The translations under genes were made by a program, and so were the position numbers. Below the pieces are notes generated by a model. The model ran no database searches and had not been told where the DNA came from. It saw only the letters and a list, made by a program, of their open reading frames with translations. DNA of 64,000 nt from Kribbella caucasensis (lineage in GTDB: Bacteria; Actinomycetota; Actinomycetes; Propionibacteriales; Kribbellaceae). Of this stretch, positions 25,130 to 31,625 are shown piece after piece. The stretch covers positions 1 through 64,000 of the forward strand of contig NZ_SNWQ01000019.1 in NCBI RefSeq assembly GCF_004361855.1. The letters are read 5' to 3'. How positions within the stretch are numbered: the stretch's first letter is position 1; the number at the start of each line of letters is the position of its first letter.

Positions 25130-26092
25130 TCAGGCCCGATCCTCTGGGTCAGCGGGCGGCGCGTCGGCGGGTGGGTTGGGCGCGGCGGGTGGGTTGGACG
25201 CGGCGGGTGGGTTGGGCTCGGCCGGTGGGGTGGGCTCGGCCGGTGCCTCGGTTGCTGGGCGCGCGGTCTGCGGAGCGTCGGTTGGCGGGGACGCGGGCGG
25301 GGACGATGCGTCGGATGGTGGGGTGGGGGCGGCCGAGGGGGTTGGAGGTGGGGCCTCGGCCGTGGTGGGTGGGGTTTCGGCCGTGGTGGTTGGGGTTTCG
25401 GCCGTGGTGGTTTGGGGGCGGGGGCGGCGTTCGGTGGGGGTTCGGCGGGGGCGGGCGGGGGCTGCTGCGGCCGCGGCGGCCGGAGCCAGGGGGTCGGGGT
25501 CTGGGGTGCCGGGTGGGCGGGGGCCCCAGGTTTCGGGGTCGGGGACGCCGGGGGGCAGGGTGCGGCGGCGGGAGGGGGCGCCGGAGCGGGCGGCTGGGGC
25601 GTGGTCGGATTCGCCTGGTTCCTTGGCGCCGGGCCACGGTTTGGCTACTCGGGAGGCGAGGATGAACTCCTTGCGGAGCGGGTTGCCTTCGAAGCCGTCG
25701 GGAAGCAGCAGCGGGATCAGGTTCGGGTGGTCGTCGAAGGTGATGCCGAACATCTCGAAGGTCTCGCGCTCGTGCCAGTTCGCGCCCGCGTAGACCCCCG
25801 AGAGCGTCGCCAGCCGGGCCGGGGTCCGCGGGATCAGGGTGCGGACCAGGACATGCTCGACATGCGCGCCACCCCAGAAGTCGGCCAGGTGCGTGACCAC
25901 CCGGAACCCGTCGGTCAGCTCGTCGCTCGCGGTCAGGAAGTCGAAGAAGATCAGGCCGACGTCGTCCCGGAGTACCTCGTGCGCCGCGACCCACGACTCC
26001 GCCGGTACGTCGATCGCGACCGGGCCGAAGCTGTCCGTCGAGGTCGCGGTGATCCCGGCCTCGGTGAGGGCCGAGAGCATGTGGTCGCTCAC
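25130..26092 (-). CDS. nuoC2: NADH-quinone oxidoreductase subunit C, second set, with Pro/Ala/Thr-rich tail
   Basis: 320 residues. The first 180 are a NuoC (30-kDa) domain: [20 protein letters not shown], then [20 protein letters not shown] and [11 protein letters not shown], which carries the family signature. After about residue 190 comes a tail of some 130 residues of Pro, Ala, Thr and Glu with short repeats (TTTAETP, NPPAAP), absent from normal NuoC. The start GTG at 26092 shares a GTGA with nuoB2. The tail does not resemble NuoD, so this is not a NuoCD fusion. NuoC normally binds NuoD, which is missing from this set in the window. Confidence 0.9.
   Translation of the reverse strand: MSDHMLSALTEAGITATSTDSFGPVAIDVPAESWVAAHEVLRDDVGLIFFDFLTASDELTDGFRVVTHLADFWGGAHVEHVLVRTLIPRTPARLATLSGVYAGANWHERETFEMFGITFDDHPNLIPLLLPDGFEGNPLRKEFILASRVAKPWPGAKEPGESDHAPAARSGAPSRRRTLPPGVPDPETWGPRPPGTPDPDPLAPAAAAAAAPARPRRTPTERRPRPQTTTAETPTTTAETPPTTAEAPPPTPSAAPTPPSDASSPPASPPTDAPQTARPATEAPAEPTPPAEPNPPAASNPPAAPNPPADAPPADPEDRA
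25162..25251. repeat. 18-bp tandem repeat inside nuoC2
   Basis: About five units of 18 bp related to CGCGGCGGGTGGGTTGGG and CTCGGCCGGTGGGGTGGG (plus strand), coding on the minus strand for Pro/Ala-rich hexapeptides such as NPPAAP and TPPAEP. Boundaries are approximate. The strong G bias on the plus strand extends to about 25560. Confidence 0.6.
25353..25415. repeat. three 21-bp tandem repeats inside nuoC2
   Basis: Three units, each like GTTTCGGCCGTGGTGGTTGGG on the plus strand with few changes, encode on the minus strand the heptapeptide series around TTTAETP. The low divergence suggests recent slippage-type expansion in the tail region. Confidence 0.6.
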
Positions 26093-26673
26093 CGCGGCTC
26101 CACCGGACCAGGGGTCACAGCGGGCTGCACGAGTCCGCGGGTCAGGGCTTGCGCGGACGGCTCGTATCGGGTGGTGACGTCCTCGCCGGCGATCTTCTCC
26201 TGCAACTTGAGGATCCCCTGCAGCAACGCCTCCGGCCGGGGCGGGCAGCCGGGCACGTAGACGTCCACCGGGATGATCTGGTCGACGCCCTTCGTCACGC
26301 AGTACGAGTCCCAGTACGGACCGCCCGAATTGGAGCAGGAACCGAACGAGATGACGTACTTCGGCTCCGGCATTTGCTCGTACAGCCGCTTGATCGCCGG
26401 TGCCATCTTGTCCGTCACAGTGCCCGACACCACCATCAGGTCGGCCTGCCGCGGCCCGGGCGCGAACGGGATCACGCCGAGCCGGATGAAGTCGTGCCGG
26501 CCCATCGACGCCGCGATGAACTCGATCGCGCAGCAGGCGAGCCCGAAGTTGAACACCCAGAGCGAGTACTTGCGGCCCCAATTCAGCAGGTACCGCACCG
26601 GCTCGGGCGCGAGCTTCGCCAGCCCGCCCACAGCCGGCCGCACCGTCGGCATCGGCAGATGCACATCAGCCAT
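26089..26673 (-). CDS. nuoB2: NADH-quinone oxidoreductase subunit B (cluster N2), second set
   Basis: 194 residues. All four ligands of the terminal [4Fe-4S] cluster N2 are present: Cys47 and Cys48 in LACCAIEF, the cysteine in [11 protein letters not shown] and the one in [11 protein letters not shown]. This subunit passes electrons to quinone together with NuoD. It starts four bases after the stop of the epoxide hydrolase-like gene on the same strand, so it is probably read from that gene's transcript. Its C-terminal 40 residues are an unconserved Pro-rich tail. Confidence 0.94.
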   Translation of the reverse strand: MADVHLPMPTVRPAVGGLAKLAPEPVRYLLNWGRKYSLWVFNFGLACCAIEFIAASMGRHDFIRLGVIPFAPGPRQADLMVVSGTVTDKMAPAIKRLYEQMPEPKYVISFGSCSNSGGPYWDSYCVTKGVDQIIPVDVYVPGCPPRPEALLQGILKLQEKIAGEDVTTRYEPSAQALTRGLVQPAVTPGPVEPR

Positions 26674-26677
26674 GGGG

Positions 26678-27523
26678 TCAGCCTAGTCCGACGATCTCCT
26701 CTGCGAGCACTTCCGGATACTCGAGCGGTGCGAAATGCCCAACTCCATCGACCGGCCGGAGCCGTACGTCGCTGAAGAACTCATCCAGCCGATCGGACCA
26801 CGAGCGCGGAAACAGCGGATCGTGCTCCGGCCACAACACCGTCGTCGGTACGCCGATCCGCTGGTCCGGCGTAGGCGCGACCTCAGCGGCGGACGTGGCA
26901 ACCGCACCGGCCCCGGCGCGGTACCAGTTGATGGACGCCGTGAACGCCCCCGGCGCGGAGTACACCTCGACGAGATGATCCAGTTCGGGCTCGAACCCCG
27001 GGCCGGACCAGTGCGTCCAGAAGTGGTTCAGGTAGGCCCGCACCGCATCGGGGTTCCCGTCGATCAACTCCTCGATCACCGGCAGCCGGTGGAACGCCTG
27101 GTACCAGAACTCGGTCTGCGCCCGCTCCGAGAAGACCCGCTGCCCGATGCCCGGCAACGGCGGCGCCACCACCAACGCCTTCACCAGTTCGGGCCGGCTC
27201 TTCGCGATCCCCTGCGCGACCCGGCTGCCGATGTCGTACCCCGCGAGTACCGGCAGCTCGAGCCCGAGTTCGTCGATCAACCCGACAACGCTGCGGCCCT
27301 GCCCCGCGACGTCGTACTGCCCATCCACCAAATACTTGTCGGACTCCCCGAACCCTCGAAGATCCGGTACGACGACCTGCCGGCCGCGCTCCACCAGCAT
27401 CGGCCCGAGCCGTCGATAATCCGTCCGATCCCCCGGCCATCCGTGCAACAACACGACCGCGGGCCCGTCCCCCACCTGGTCATACGCCAACCGGAAACCA
27501 TCCACCGCAGTGCTGACCGGCAT
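26678..27523 (-). CDS. alpha/beta hydrolase, epoxide hydrolase-like
   Basis: 281 residues. The oxyanion motif VLLHGWPGD is followed by the nucleophile elbow [11 protein letters not shown] with an aspartate (D97) where lipases and esterases have serine, which points to an epoxide hydrolase or haloalkane dehalogenase type mechanism. The acid region is [10 protein letters not shown] and the catalytic histidine is in [12 protein letters not shown]. The ATG at 27523 follows GGGAGGACACTC. It is directly upstream of nuoB2-nuoC2, four bases away, although no functional link is known. Confidence 0.85.
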   Translation of the reverse strand: MPVSTAVDGFRLAYDQVGDGPAVVLLHGWPGDRTDYRRLGPMLVERGRQVVVPDLRGFGESDKYLVDGQYDVAGQGRSVVGLIDELGLELPVLAGYDIGSRVAQGIAKSRPELVKALVVAPPLPGIGQRVFSERAQTEFWYQAFHRLPVIEELIDGNPDAVRAYLNHFWTHWSGPGFEPELDHLVEVYSAPGAFTASINWYRAGAGAVATSAAEVAPTPDQRIGVPTTVLWPEHDPLFPRSWSDRLDEFFSDVRLRPVDGVGHFAPLEYPEVLAEEIVGLG

Positions 27524-27601
27524 GAGTGTCCTCCCGATGACAGCGCGCCCTGACCGAACCACCGGGTTGCGGTGGTTCGGACGACGCTCAGGGGGCAGCG
27601 G

Positions 27602-27829
27602 TCAGAGGGGGTAGAGCTTGGTGAAGGGGGCCATGACGCGGACCAGTTTGCCGCCGCCGAAGTCGACGACCACTGCGTGGCCGCCGTCCACCGAGGCGAT
27701 CCGGCCCAGACCTTCTTTGTCGTGGGACACCCGCTCACCGACCTCGAAGACCTTGACCGGCTCGGGTTCGCGGGGCTTGAAGGGGCTCGTTGACAGGTGA
27801 CGACGCGTCGTCGCGCGGTAGGAATCCAT
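27602..27829 (-). CDS. small protein with SH3/CarD-like motif
   Basis: 75 residues. It contains FEVGERVSHDKEGLGRIASV and HAVVVDFGGGKLVRVMAPFT, a short beta-barrel pattern like those of KOW/CarD-type or PcrA C-terminal modules that bind RNA polymerase. Small proteins of this type are common in actinobacteria and have no fixed name. It lies 78 bp upstream of the epoxide hydrolase gene on the same strand. I am confident it is real, not of its function. Confidence 0.7.
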   Translation of the reverse strand: MDSYRATTRRHLSTSPFKPREPEPVKVFEVGERVSHDKEGLGRIASVDGGHAVVVDFGGGKLVRVMAPFTKLYPL

Positions 27830-27881
27830 CAGGCTTCAAGTATGCGCTGTTCTGGCCCGGTCGGCAGCCCCACCCGATTCC

Positions 27882-27935
27882 TTGACCCATTCTTCAGGCC
27901 GACCTACCGTGATTGAACAGGACTGAACAGGTTCA
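27882..27935 (+). promoter_or_regulatory. promoter and repeated operator of the NCS1 permease operon
   Basis: TTGACC at 27882 and TACCGT at 27905, 17 bp apart, form a good housekeeping-type promoter. Immediately downstream come two 10-bp direct repeats, TTGAACAGGA and CTGAACAGGT, and the dyad TGAAC-AG-GTTCA at 27924-27935. The GntR protein encoded last in the operon is the likely ligand-responsive repressor here. Confidence 0.55.
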
Positions 27936-27959
27936 CTTCCCCGGATTGGGAGAACGGCG

Positions 27960-29414
27960 ATGGCCGAGCAGGTGGAGGTGGGGCCGCGAGCGCTCACCGT
28001 CGAGAACAACGGGCTGAACGTGATCGACGACTCGGAGCGGAAGGGCCGGCCGAATCAGTTGTTCTGGCCCTGGTTCGGGGCGAACGTGTCGGTGCTGGGG
28101 TTGAGCTACGGCGCGTTCACCCTCGGGTTCGGGGTGTCGTTCTGGCAGGCCGTGATCGCTGCGGTGGTCGGGATCGTGTTCTCGTTCCTGCTCTGCGGGT
28201 TGATCTCGCTGGCCGGCAAACGTGGATCGGCGCCGACGATGGCGTTGAGCCGGGCGGCGTTCGGCGTACGGGGTAACAAGCTGCCGTCGTTCGTGTCCTG
28301 GTTGCTCACGGTCGGCTGGGAGACGGTGCTGACGATCCTCGCGACGCTGGCGACCGCGACCGTGTTCGAGCGGCTCGGCTGGGGTGGTGGTGACATCACC
28401 AAGGTGGTCGCGCTGGTCATGGTCGGCACGCTGATCGTCGCGTGCGGCGTACTCGGGTTCGACCTGATCATGCGGATGCAGACCATCATCACGATCGTCA
28501 CCGCGGTACTGACCGTCGTCTACATCCTCCTGGTCGCCGACGAGGTGAGCTGGAGCACGGTGTCCGCGCTGCCGAGCGGGTCGACCCAGGCGTTCATCGG
28601 GGCGCTGGTGTTCCTGATGACCGGGTTCGGCCTCGGCTGGGTGAACCTGGCCGCGGACTACTCCCGCTACCTGCCCCGTACGTCGTCAAGTGCGGGCGTG
28701 GTCGGCTGGACCACCTTCGGCGCGTCGATCGCGCCGCTCGTGCTGCTGATGTTCGGGCTGTTGCTGGCCGGCTCCTCGACCGACCTGAGCGCGGCCATCG
28801 CGGCCGACCCGATCGGGGCCTTGGCCGAGGCGTTGCCGACCTGGTTCCTGGTGCCGTTCGTGATCGTGGCGGTGCTCGGACTCGTCGGTGGCGCGGTCCT
28901 GGACATCTACTCGTCCGGCCTCGCCCTGCTGTCGATCGGCCTGCCCGCACCCCGGTACGTCGCCGCGTTCATCGACGGCCTCGTGATGATCGCCGGGACC
29001 ATCTACGTGGTGTTCTTCGGCGACGAGTTCCTCGGCGAGTTCCAGGGCTTCCTGATCACCCTCGGCGTCCCGGTCGCGGCCTGGTGCGGCATCATGCTGG
29101 CCGACATCGCGAGCCGCAAACGCGACTACCACGACGCCGACCTCTTCGACCGGAACGGCCGGTACGGCGATGTGCGGTGGTTGCCGATCGCGATCATGGT
29201 CGTTGCCACCGGCATCGGTTGGGGCCTGGTCACGAACGCGGCCGCGGCCTGGCTGAAGTGGCAGGGGTACCTGCTCGGACCACTCGGTCTCGGCGGCAAG
29301 GAAGGCGCGTGGGCGTTCGCGAATCTCGGTGTGCTGGTCGCGCTGGTCCTGTCCTTCCTGGTCCAGTGGTTCGCCGGCCGATCCGCCGTACAGGCCCAGG
29401 AACGGGTGAGCTGA
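27960..29414 (+). CDS. NCS1-family permease (cytosine/purine/allantoin type)
   Basis: 484 residues with about twelve membrane segments. FWPWFGANVSVLGLSYGAF and GWVNLAADYSRYLPRTSS are hallmark stretches of nucleobase:cation symporter-1 proteins of the CodB kind. The substrate is probably a pyrimidine, hydantoin or related ring compound. It is followed by a cysteine hydrolase gene with a TGATG overlap and then a GntR regulator: an uptake, hydrolysis and control unit. Confidence 0.88.
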   Translation: MAEQVEVGPRALTVENNGLNVIDDSERKGRPNQLFWPWFGANVSVLGLSYGAFTLGFGVSFWQAVIAAVVGIVFSFLLCGLISLAGKRGSAPTMALSRAAFGVRGNKLPSFVSWLLTVGWETVLTILATLATATVFERLGWGGGDITKVVALVMVGTLIVACGVLGFDLIMRMQTIITIVTAVLTVVYILLVADEVSWSTVSALPSGSTQAFIGALVFLMTGFGLGWVNLAADYSRYLPRTSSSAGVVGWTTFGASIAPLVLLMFGLLLAGSSTDLSAAIAADPIGALAEALPTWFLVPFVIVAVLGLVGGAVLDIYSSGLALLSIGLPAPRYVAAFIDGLVMIAGTIYVVFFGDEFLGEFQGFLITLGVPVAAWCGIMLADIASRKRDYHDADLFDRNGRYGDVRWLPIAIMVVATGIGWGLVTNAAAAWLKWQGYLLGPLGLGGKEGAWAFANLGVLVALVLSFLVQWFAGRSAVQAQERVS

Positions 29415-29950
29415 TGGTGCTGGCCCTGATCGATCTGCAGCGGATCTTCGCCGAGCCTGGGAGCGCTTGGGCGGCGCCCGATTTCCAGCGCGTGGTGGAA
29501 CCGACCCGGCGACTGGTCGAGCAGTTCTCGCCGCACGTGATCTTCACCAGATTCGTCGCGCCCACCGACGTACCGACCGGCTCCTGGGCGTCGTACTACG
29601 AGCTGTACCCGTTCGCCCTGCAACCACCGGACTCGGACGCGTACCAACTAGTGGACGAGTTCCACGGCGCGCCCACCCTCGACAGCCCGAGCTTCGGCAA
29701 GTGGGGCAAGGAACTCGCCGACGCGGTGGGGCCGGGCGGCAACCTGGTCCTGGCCGGCGTGACCACCGACTGCTGTGTGCTCAGCACCGCCCTGGCAGCC
29801 GCAGACGCCGGTGTGTACGTCCAGGTGGTCGAGGATGCGTGCGTCGGGTCCGACGAGGCGAACCACCAGAAGGCGATCGACATCATGCGGCTGTACACGC
29901 CGATGCTGGAGATCGTCACCGTCGACGAACTCCGGAAGCAGACGCAGTGA
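29414..29950 (+). CDS. isochorismatase-like cysteine hydrolase
   Basis: 178 residues of the isochorismatase/nicotinamidase fold. The triad is Asp7 in LIDLQ, a lysine in FGKWGKEL (K96 or K99) and the nucleophile in GVTTDCCVLSTALAA (Cys120 or Cys121). It would cleave an amide or related bond, and its place after an NCS1 permease suggests a carbamoyl or ring-derived amide such as a ureide. The ATG at 29414 overlaps the permease stop; the GTG of the next gene overlaps its stop. Confidence 0.87.
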   Translation: MVLALIDLQRIFAEPGSAWAAPDFQRVVEPTRRLVEQFSPHVIFTRFVAPTDVPTGSWASYYELYPFALQPPDSDAYQLVDEFHGAPTLDSPSFGKWGKELADAVGPGGNLVLAGVTTDCCVLSTALAAADAGVYVQVVEDACVGSDEANHQKAIDIMRLYTPMLEIVTVDELRKQTQ

Positions 29951-30666
29951 TCCGTGGCATCACCCTGAAACACGAGCGGATCGCGTCGATCCTGGCCCGG
30001 GAGATCCGGTCCGGCCAGGTCCGGCACGGCAGCCGGTTGCCCGGCGAGGTGGAGCTCGCGAAACGGTTCGCCGTCAGCCGCAACACCGTCCGCTCGGCGC
30101 TCGCGACACTGTGCGAGGACGGGCTGATCACCACCCGGACCGGCAAGGGGTCGTTCGTACTGTTCGACGGACGCCCCCTGGACGACCGGCTCGGCTGGAC
30201 CCACGCCCTGGCCGAGCACGGTGTGGAAACACAGATCCGGGTACTACGGCTGGCGCTCGAGCAGGACCACGATCTCGCGGCGCGACTGGAACTCGAGTCG
30301 CCGGACGTGATCGTCGTACAGCGGGTCCGCACCATCGTCGGCGGCGACGCGATCTCGATCGAGCGGAGCTGCCTGCCCGCGATCGGTGAACTCCGCGACC
30401 TTCCCCAACGAGGGCTGGAGAACGCCTCGATCACGGCGACCCTGATCCGGGCCGGACTGCATCTCGACCATGGTGAACAGCGGTTGCGCGGCCGACCGCT
30501 GGACCGGGAGGAGGCAGCGTTGCTCGGCCGGCCGGACGGGACCTGGTTCCTGCACAGCACGCGGACCAGCTGGACCGCCGACGACCGGTTCGCCGAACAC
30601 GTGGACAGCCTGCTCGATCCGCGGCACTTCGAACTCAGCCTGACCTTCAACGAGGCCGGTGGATGA
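29947..30666 (+). CDS. GntR-family regulator (HutC/UTRA type)
   Basis: 239 residues. N-terminal winged helix (LPGEVELAKRFAVSRNTVRS, LATLCEDGLITTRTGKGSFV) followed by a UTRA ligand domain (DVIVVQRVRTIVGGDAISIE). It starts at GTG 29947 within a GTGA and closes the permease/hydrolase operon, which it presumably represses in the absence of the transported ligand. The repeated operator at 27911-27935 is a candidate site. Confidence 0.9.
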   Translation: MIRGITLKHERIASILAREIRSGQVRHGSRLPGEVELAKRFAVSRNTVRSALATLCEDGLITTRTGKGSFVLFDGRPLDDRLGWTHALAEHGVETQIRVLRLALEQDHDLAARLELESPDVIVVQRVRTIVGGDAISIERSCLPAIGELRDLPQRGLENASITATLIRAGLHLDHGEQRLRGRPLDREEAALLGRPDGTWFLHSTRTSWTADDRFAEHVDSLLDPRHFELSLTFNEAGG

Positions 30667-30698
30667 CCCGGTCCTTAGACGCTTGGGCGGGCGATCTC

Positions 30699-30755
30699 TA
30701 GGGAGTAGTGCCGATGTGGTGACGGACCTCAGACGAGCACAGTCGAGCCATCGAC
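30699..30755 (+). repeat. duplicated leader upstream of the first small gene (copy 1)
   Basis: 57 bp that align without gaps to 31072-31128 at 42 of 57 positions. The core TAGGGAG-AGT-CCGATGTG and the 13-bp CCTCAGACGAGCA are shared. Each copy lies just upstream of a small-protein gene, so the promoter or an untranslated leader was duplicated with the gene. Confidence 0.6.
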
Positions 30756-30772
30756 CAGCTCTGGAGGACGGC

Positions 30773-30934
30773 ATGTACTTCCACACCCCCGAATCTCTGC
30801 AGGCGGAGATCGAGTACCGGCAGGAGCGGCTCAAGCGGGACTTCCAGCGGCCGGGGTGGTTCCTGCGCCGCGCCCCGAAGCCGGAGGCGACCGCGCTCGA
30901 GCTGCGGGTGATCCGCTCCCGGCACGCGATGTGA
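30773..30934 (+). CDS. small charged helical protein, paralogue 1
   Basis: 53 residues, ATG at 30773 after GGAGGACGGC. The core SLQAEIEYRQERLKRDF predicts one highly charged helix. The same pattern, S-[LVI]-[QK]-A-E-x-x-YR-[QR]-[EQ]-R-[LI]-[KA]-RD-[FY], recurs in the next two small genes. No named domain is known to me. It has its own terminator (30968-31000) and a leader duplicated in front of the second gene. High charge and length suggest nucleic acid or protein binding, but that is a guess. Confidence 0.75.
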   Translation: MYFHTPESLQAEIEYRQERLKRDFQRPGWFLRRAPKPEATALELRVIRSRHAM

Positions 30935-30967
30935 GCGCCCGGCCACCACCTGTCTCCTTCCACCAAT

Positions 30968-31000
30968 GCAGCGCGACCGAGGCTCCCTCGGTCGCGCTGC
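30968..31000 (+). terminator. strong hairpin terminator after small paralogue 1
   Basis: GCAGCGCGACCGAGG and CCTCGGTCGCGCTGC form a perfect 15-bp stem with a 3-nt loop, 33 bp after the stop codon. The following bases are TGCCTTTGCG, so the T-tract is short, as usual in high-GC actinobacteria. Confidence 0.8.
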
Positions 31001-31013
31001 TGCCTTTGCGGAC

Positions 31014-31055
31014 GCCTTAGGCGGGGTCCCAGGCGATATAGGGACCGCCTAAGGC
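31014..31055. promoter_or_regulatory. inverted repeat upstream of small paralogues 2 and 3
   Basis: GCCTTAGGCGGGGTCCC at 31014-31030 and GGGACCGCCTAAGGC at 31041-31055 pair over nearly their whole length with a 2-nt bulge. It follows the terminator and precedes the second leader copy. CCTTAG also occurs at the matching place before the first gene (30673-30678), which suggests a shared operator motif. Confidence 0.5.
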
Positions 31056-31071
31056 AACCGGGGGTGGTGGA

Positions 31072-31128
31072 TAGGGAGGAGTTCCGATGTGCGGGTCCTC
31101 CTCAGACGAGCAGATTTAGGGCATCGAC
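31072..31128 (+). repeat. duplicated leader upstream of small paralogues 2 and 3 (copy 2)
   Basis: Gapless 57-bp counterpart of 30699-30755. The distance to the start codon differs (38 bp here, 17 bp for copy 1), so the leader rather than the ribosome site is the conserved part. Confidence 0.6.
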
Positions 31129-31166
31129 AAGGCGTCGATGCAACCGCAGCCCAGGAGGCAGCACAA

Positions 31167-31298
31167 ATGTTCAGCACCGAGTCCGTCAAGGCAGAGGTCG
31201 ATTACCGCAGGCAGCGCCTCGCCCGTGACTACCGCCGCTCGGCCCGCCAGAGCGGGAACCGCCGGCACCTCGTCCACCTGTTCACCAAGAAGGCCTGA
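31167..31298 (+). CDS. small charged helical protein, paralogue 2
   Basis: 43 residues, ATG at 31167 after AGGAGGCAGCACAA. The core SVKAEVDYRRQRLARDYRRS matches paralogue 1 in the pattern A-E-x-x-YR-x-x-R-L-x-RD. It ends in a basic tail (LVHLFTKKA). It is followed 16 bp later by paralogue 3, and the two share the leader at 31072-31128 and the terminator at 31486-31525, so they form a two-gene unit. Confidence 0.72.
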   Translation: MFSTESVKAEVDYRRQRLARDYRRSARQSGNRRHLVHLFTKKA

Positions 31299-31314
31299 AG
31301 GGAGGGAAACCACC

Positions 31315-31476
31315 ATGTTCATGACACAGCAAAGCATCCAGGCGGAGACCGCCTACCGGCAGGAACGGATCAAGCGCGACTTCCGGGCGACCGCCCGTAA
31401 GGAGCGGCGGGAGCAGGCCGCGAAGGCCGAACCCCGGAGCGCGCGCCGGGCCCTGCGACCCACTCACGCCGCATGA
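31315..31476 (+). CDS. small charged helical protein, paralogue 3
   Basis: 53 residues, ATG at 31315 after GGGAGGGAAACCACC. The core [20 protein letters not shown] is closest to paralogue 1. The C-terminal half is Arg/Ala-rich ([19 protein letters not shown]), again consistent with binding an acidic partner such as nucleic acid. It is the last gene before a perfect hairpin terminator. Confidence 0.75.
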   Translation: MFMTQQSIQAETAYRQERIKRDFRATARKERREQAAKAEPRSARRALRPTHAA

Positions 31477-31485
31477 CCGCCACAC

Positions 31486-31525
31486 ACGCCGTCCCTGGTC
31501 CAGCAACCAAGACCAGGGACGGCGT
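31486..31525 (+). terminator. perfect hairpin terminator after small paralogues
   Basis: ACGCCGTCCCTGGTC and GACCAGGGACGGCGT make a perfect 15-bp stem around a 10-nt loop, starting ten bases after the stop of paralogue 3. TCTGC follows. It insulates the small genes from the LuxR regulator downstream. Confidence 0.8.
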
Positions 31526-31625
31526 TCTGCTACCCGGAGAAAGGCCGGCTGCGAGCGGTGTTGGACGGGCTTCCGATGGGGCTCGGATGGGATGTCGTCG
31601 AATTGTGTCGGCGCCAGGGGCGAAG

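Noticed and set aside
25162-25415. Short tandem repeats as a CRISPR array
   Set aside because: Units are contiguous without spacers and lie in frame in nuoC2.
25130-26092. NuoCD fusion gene in the second set
   Set aside because: The part after the NuoC domain is low-complexity Pro/Ala/Thr, with no NuoD motif.
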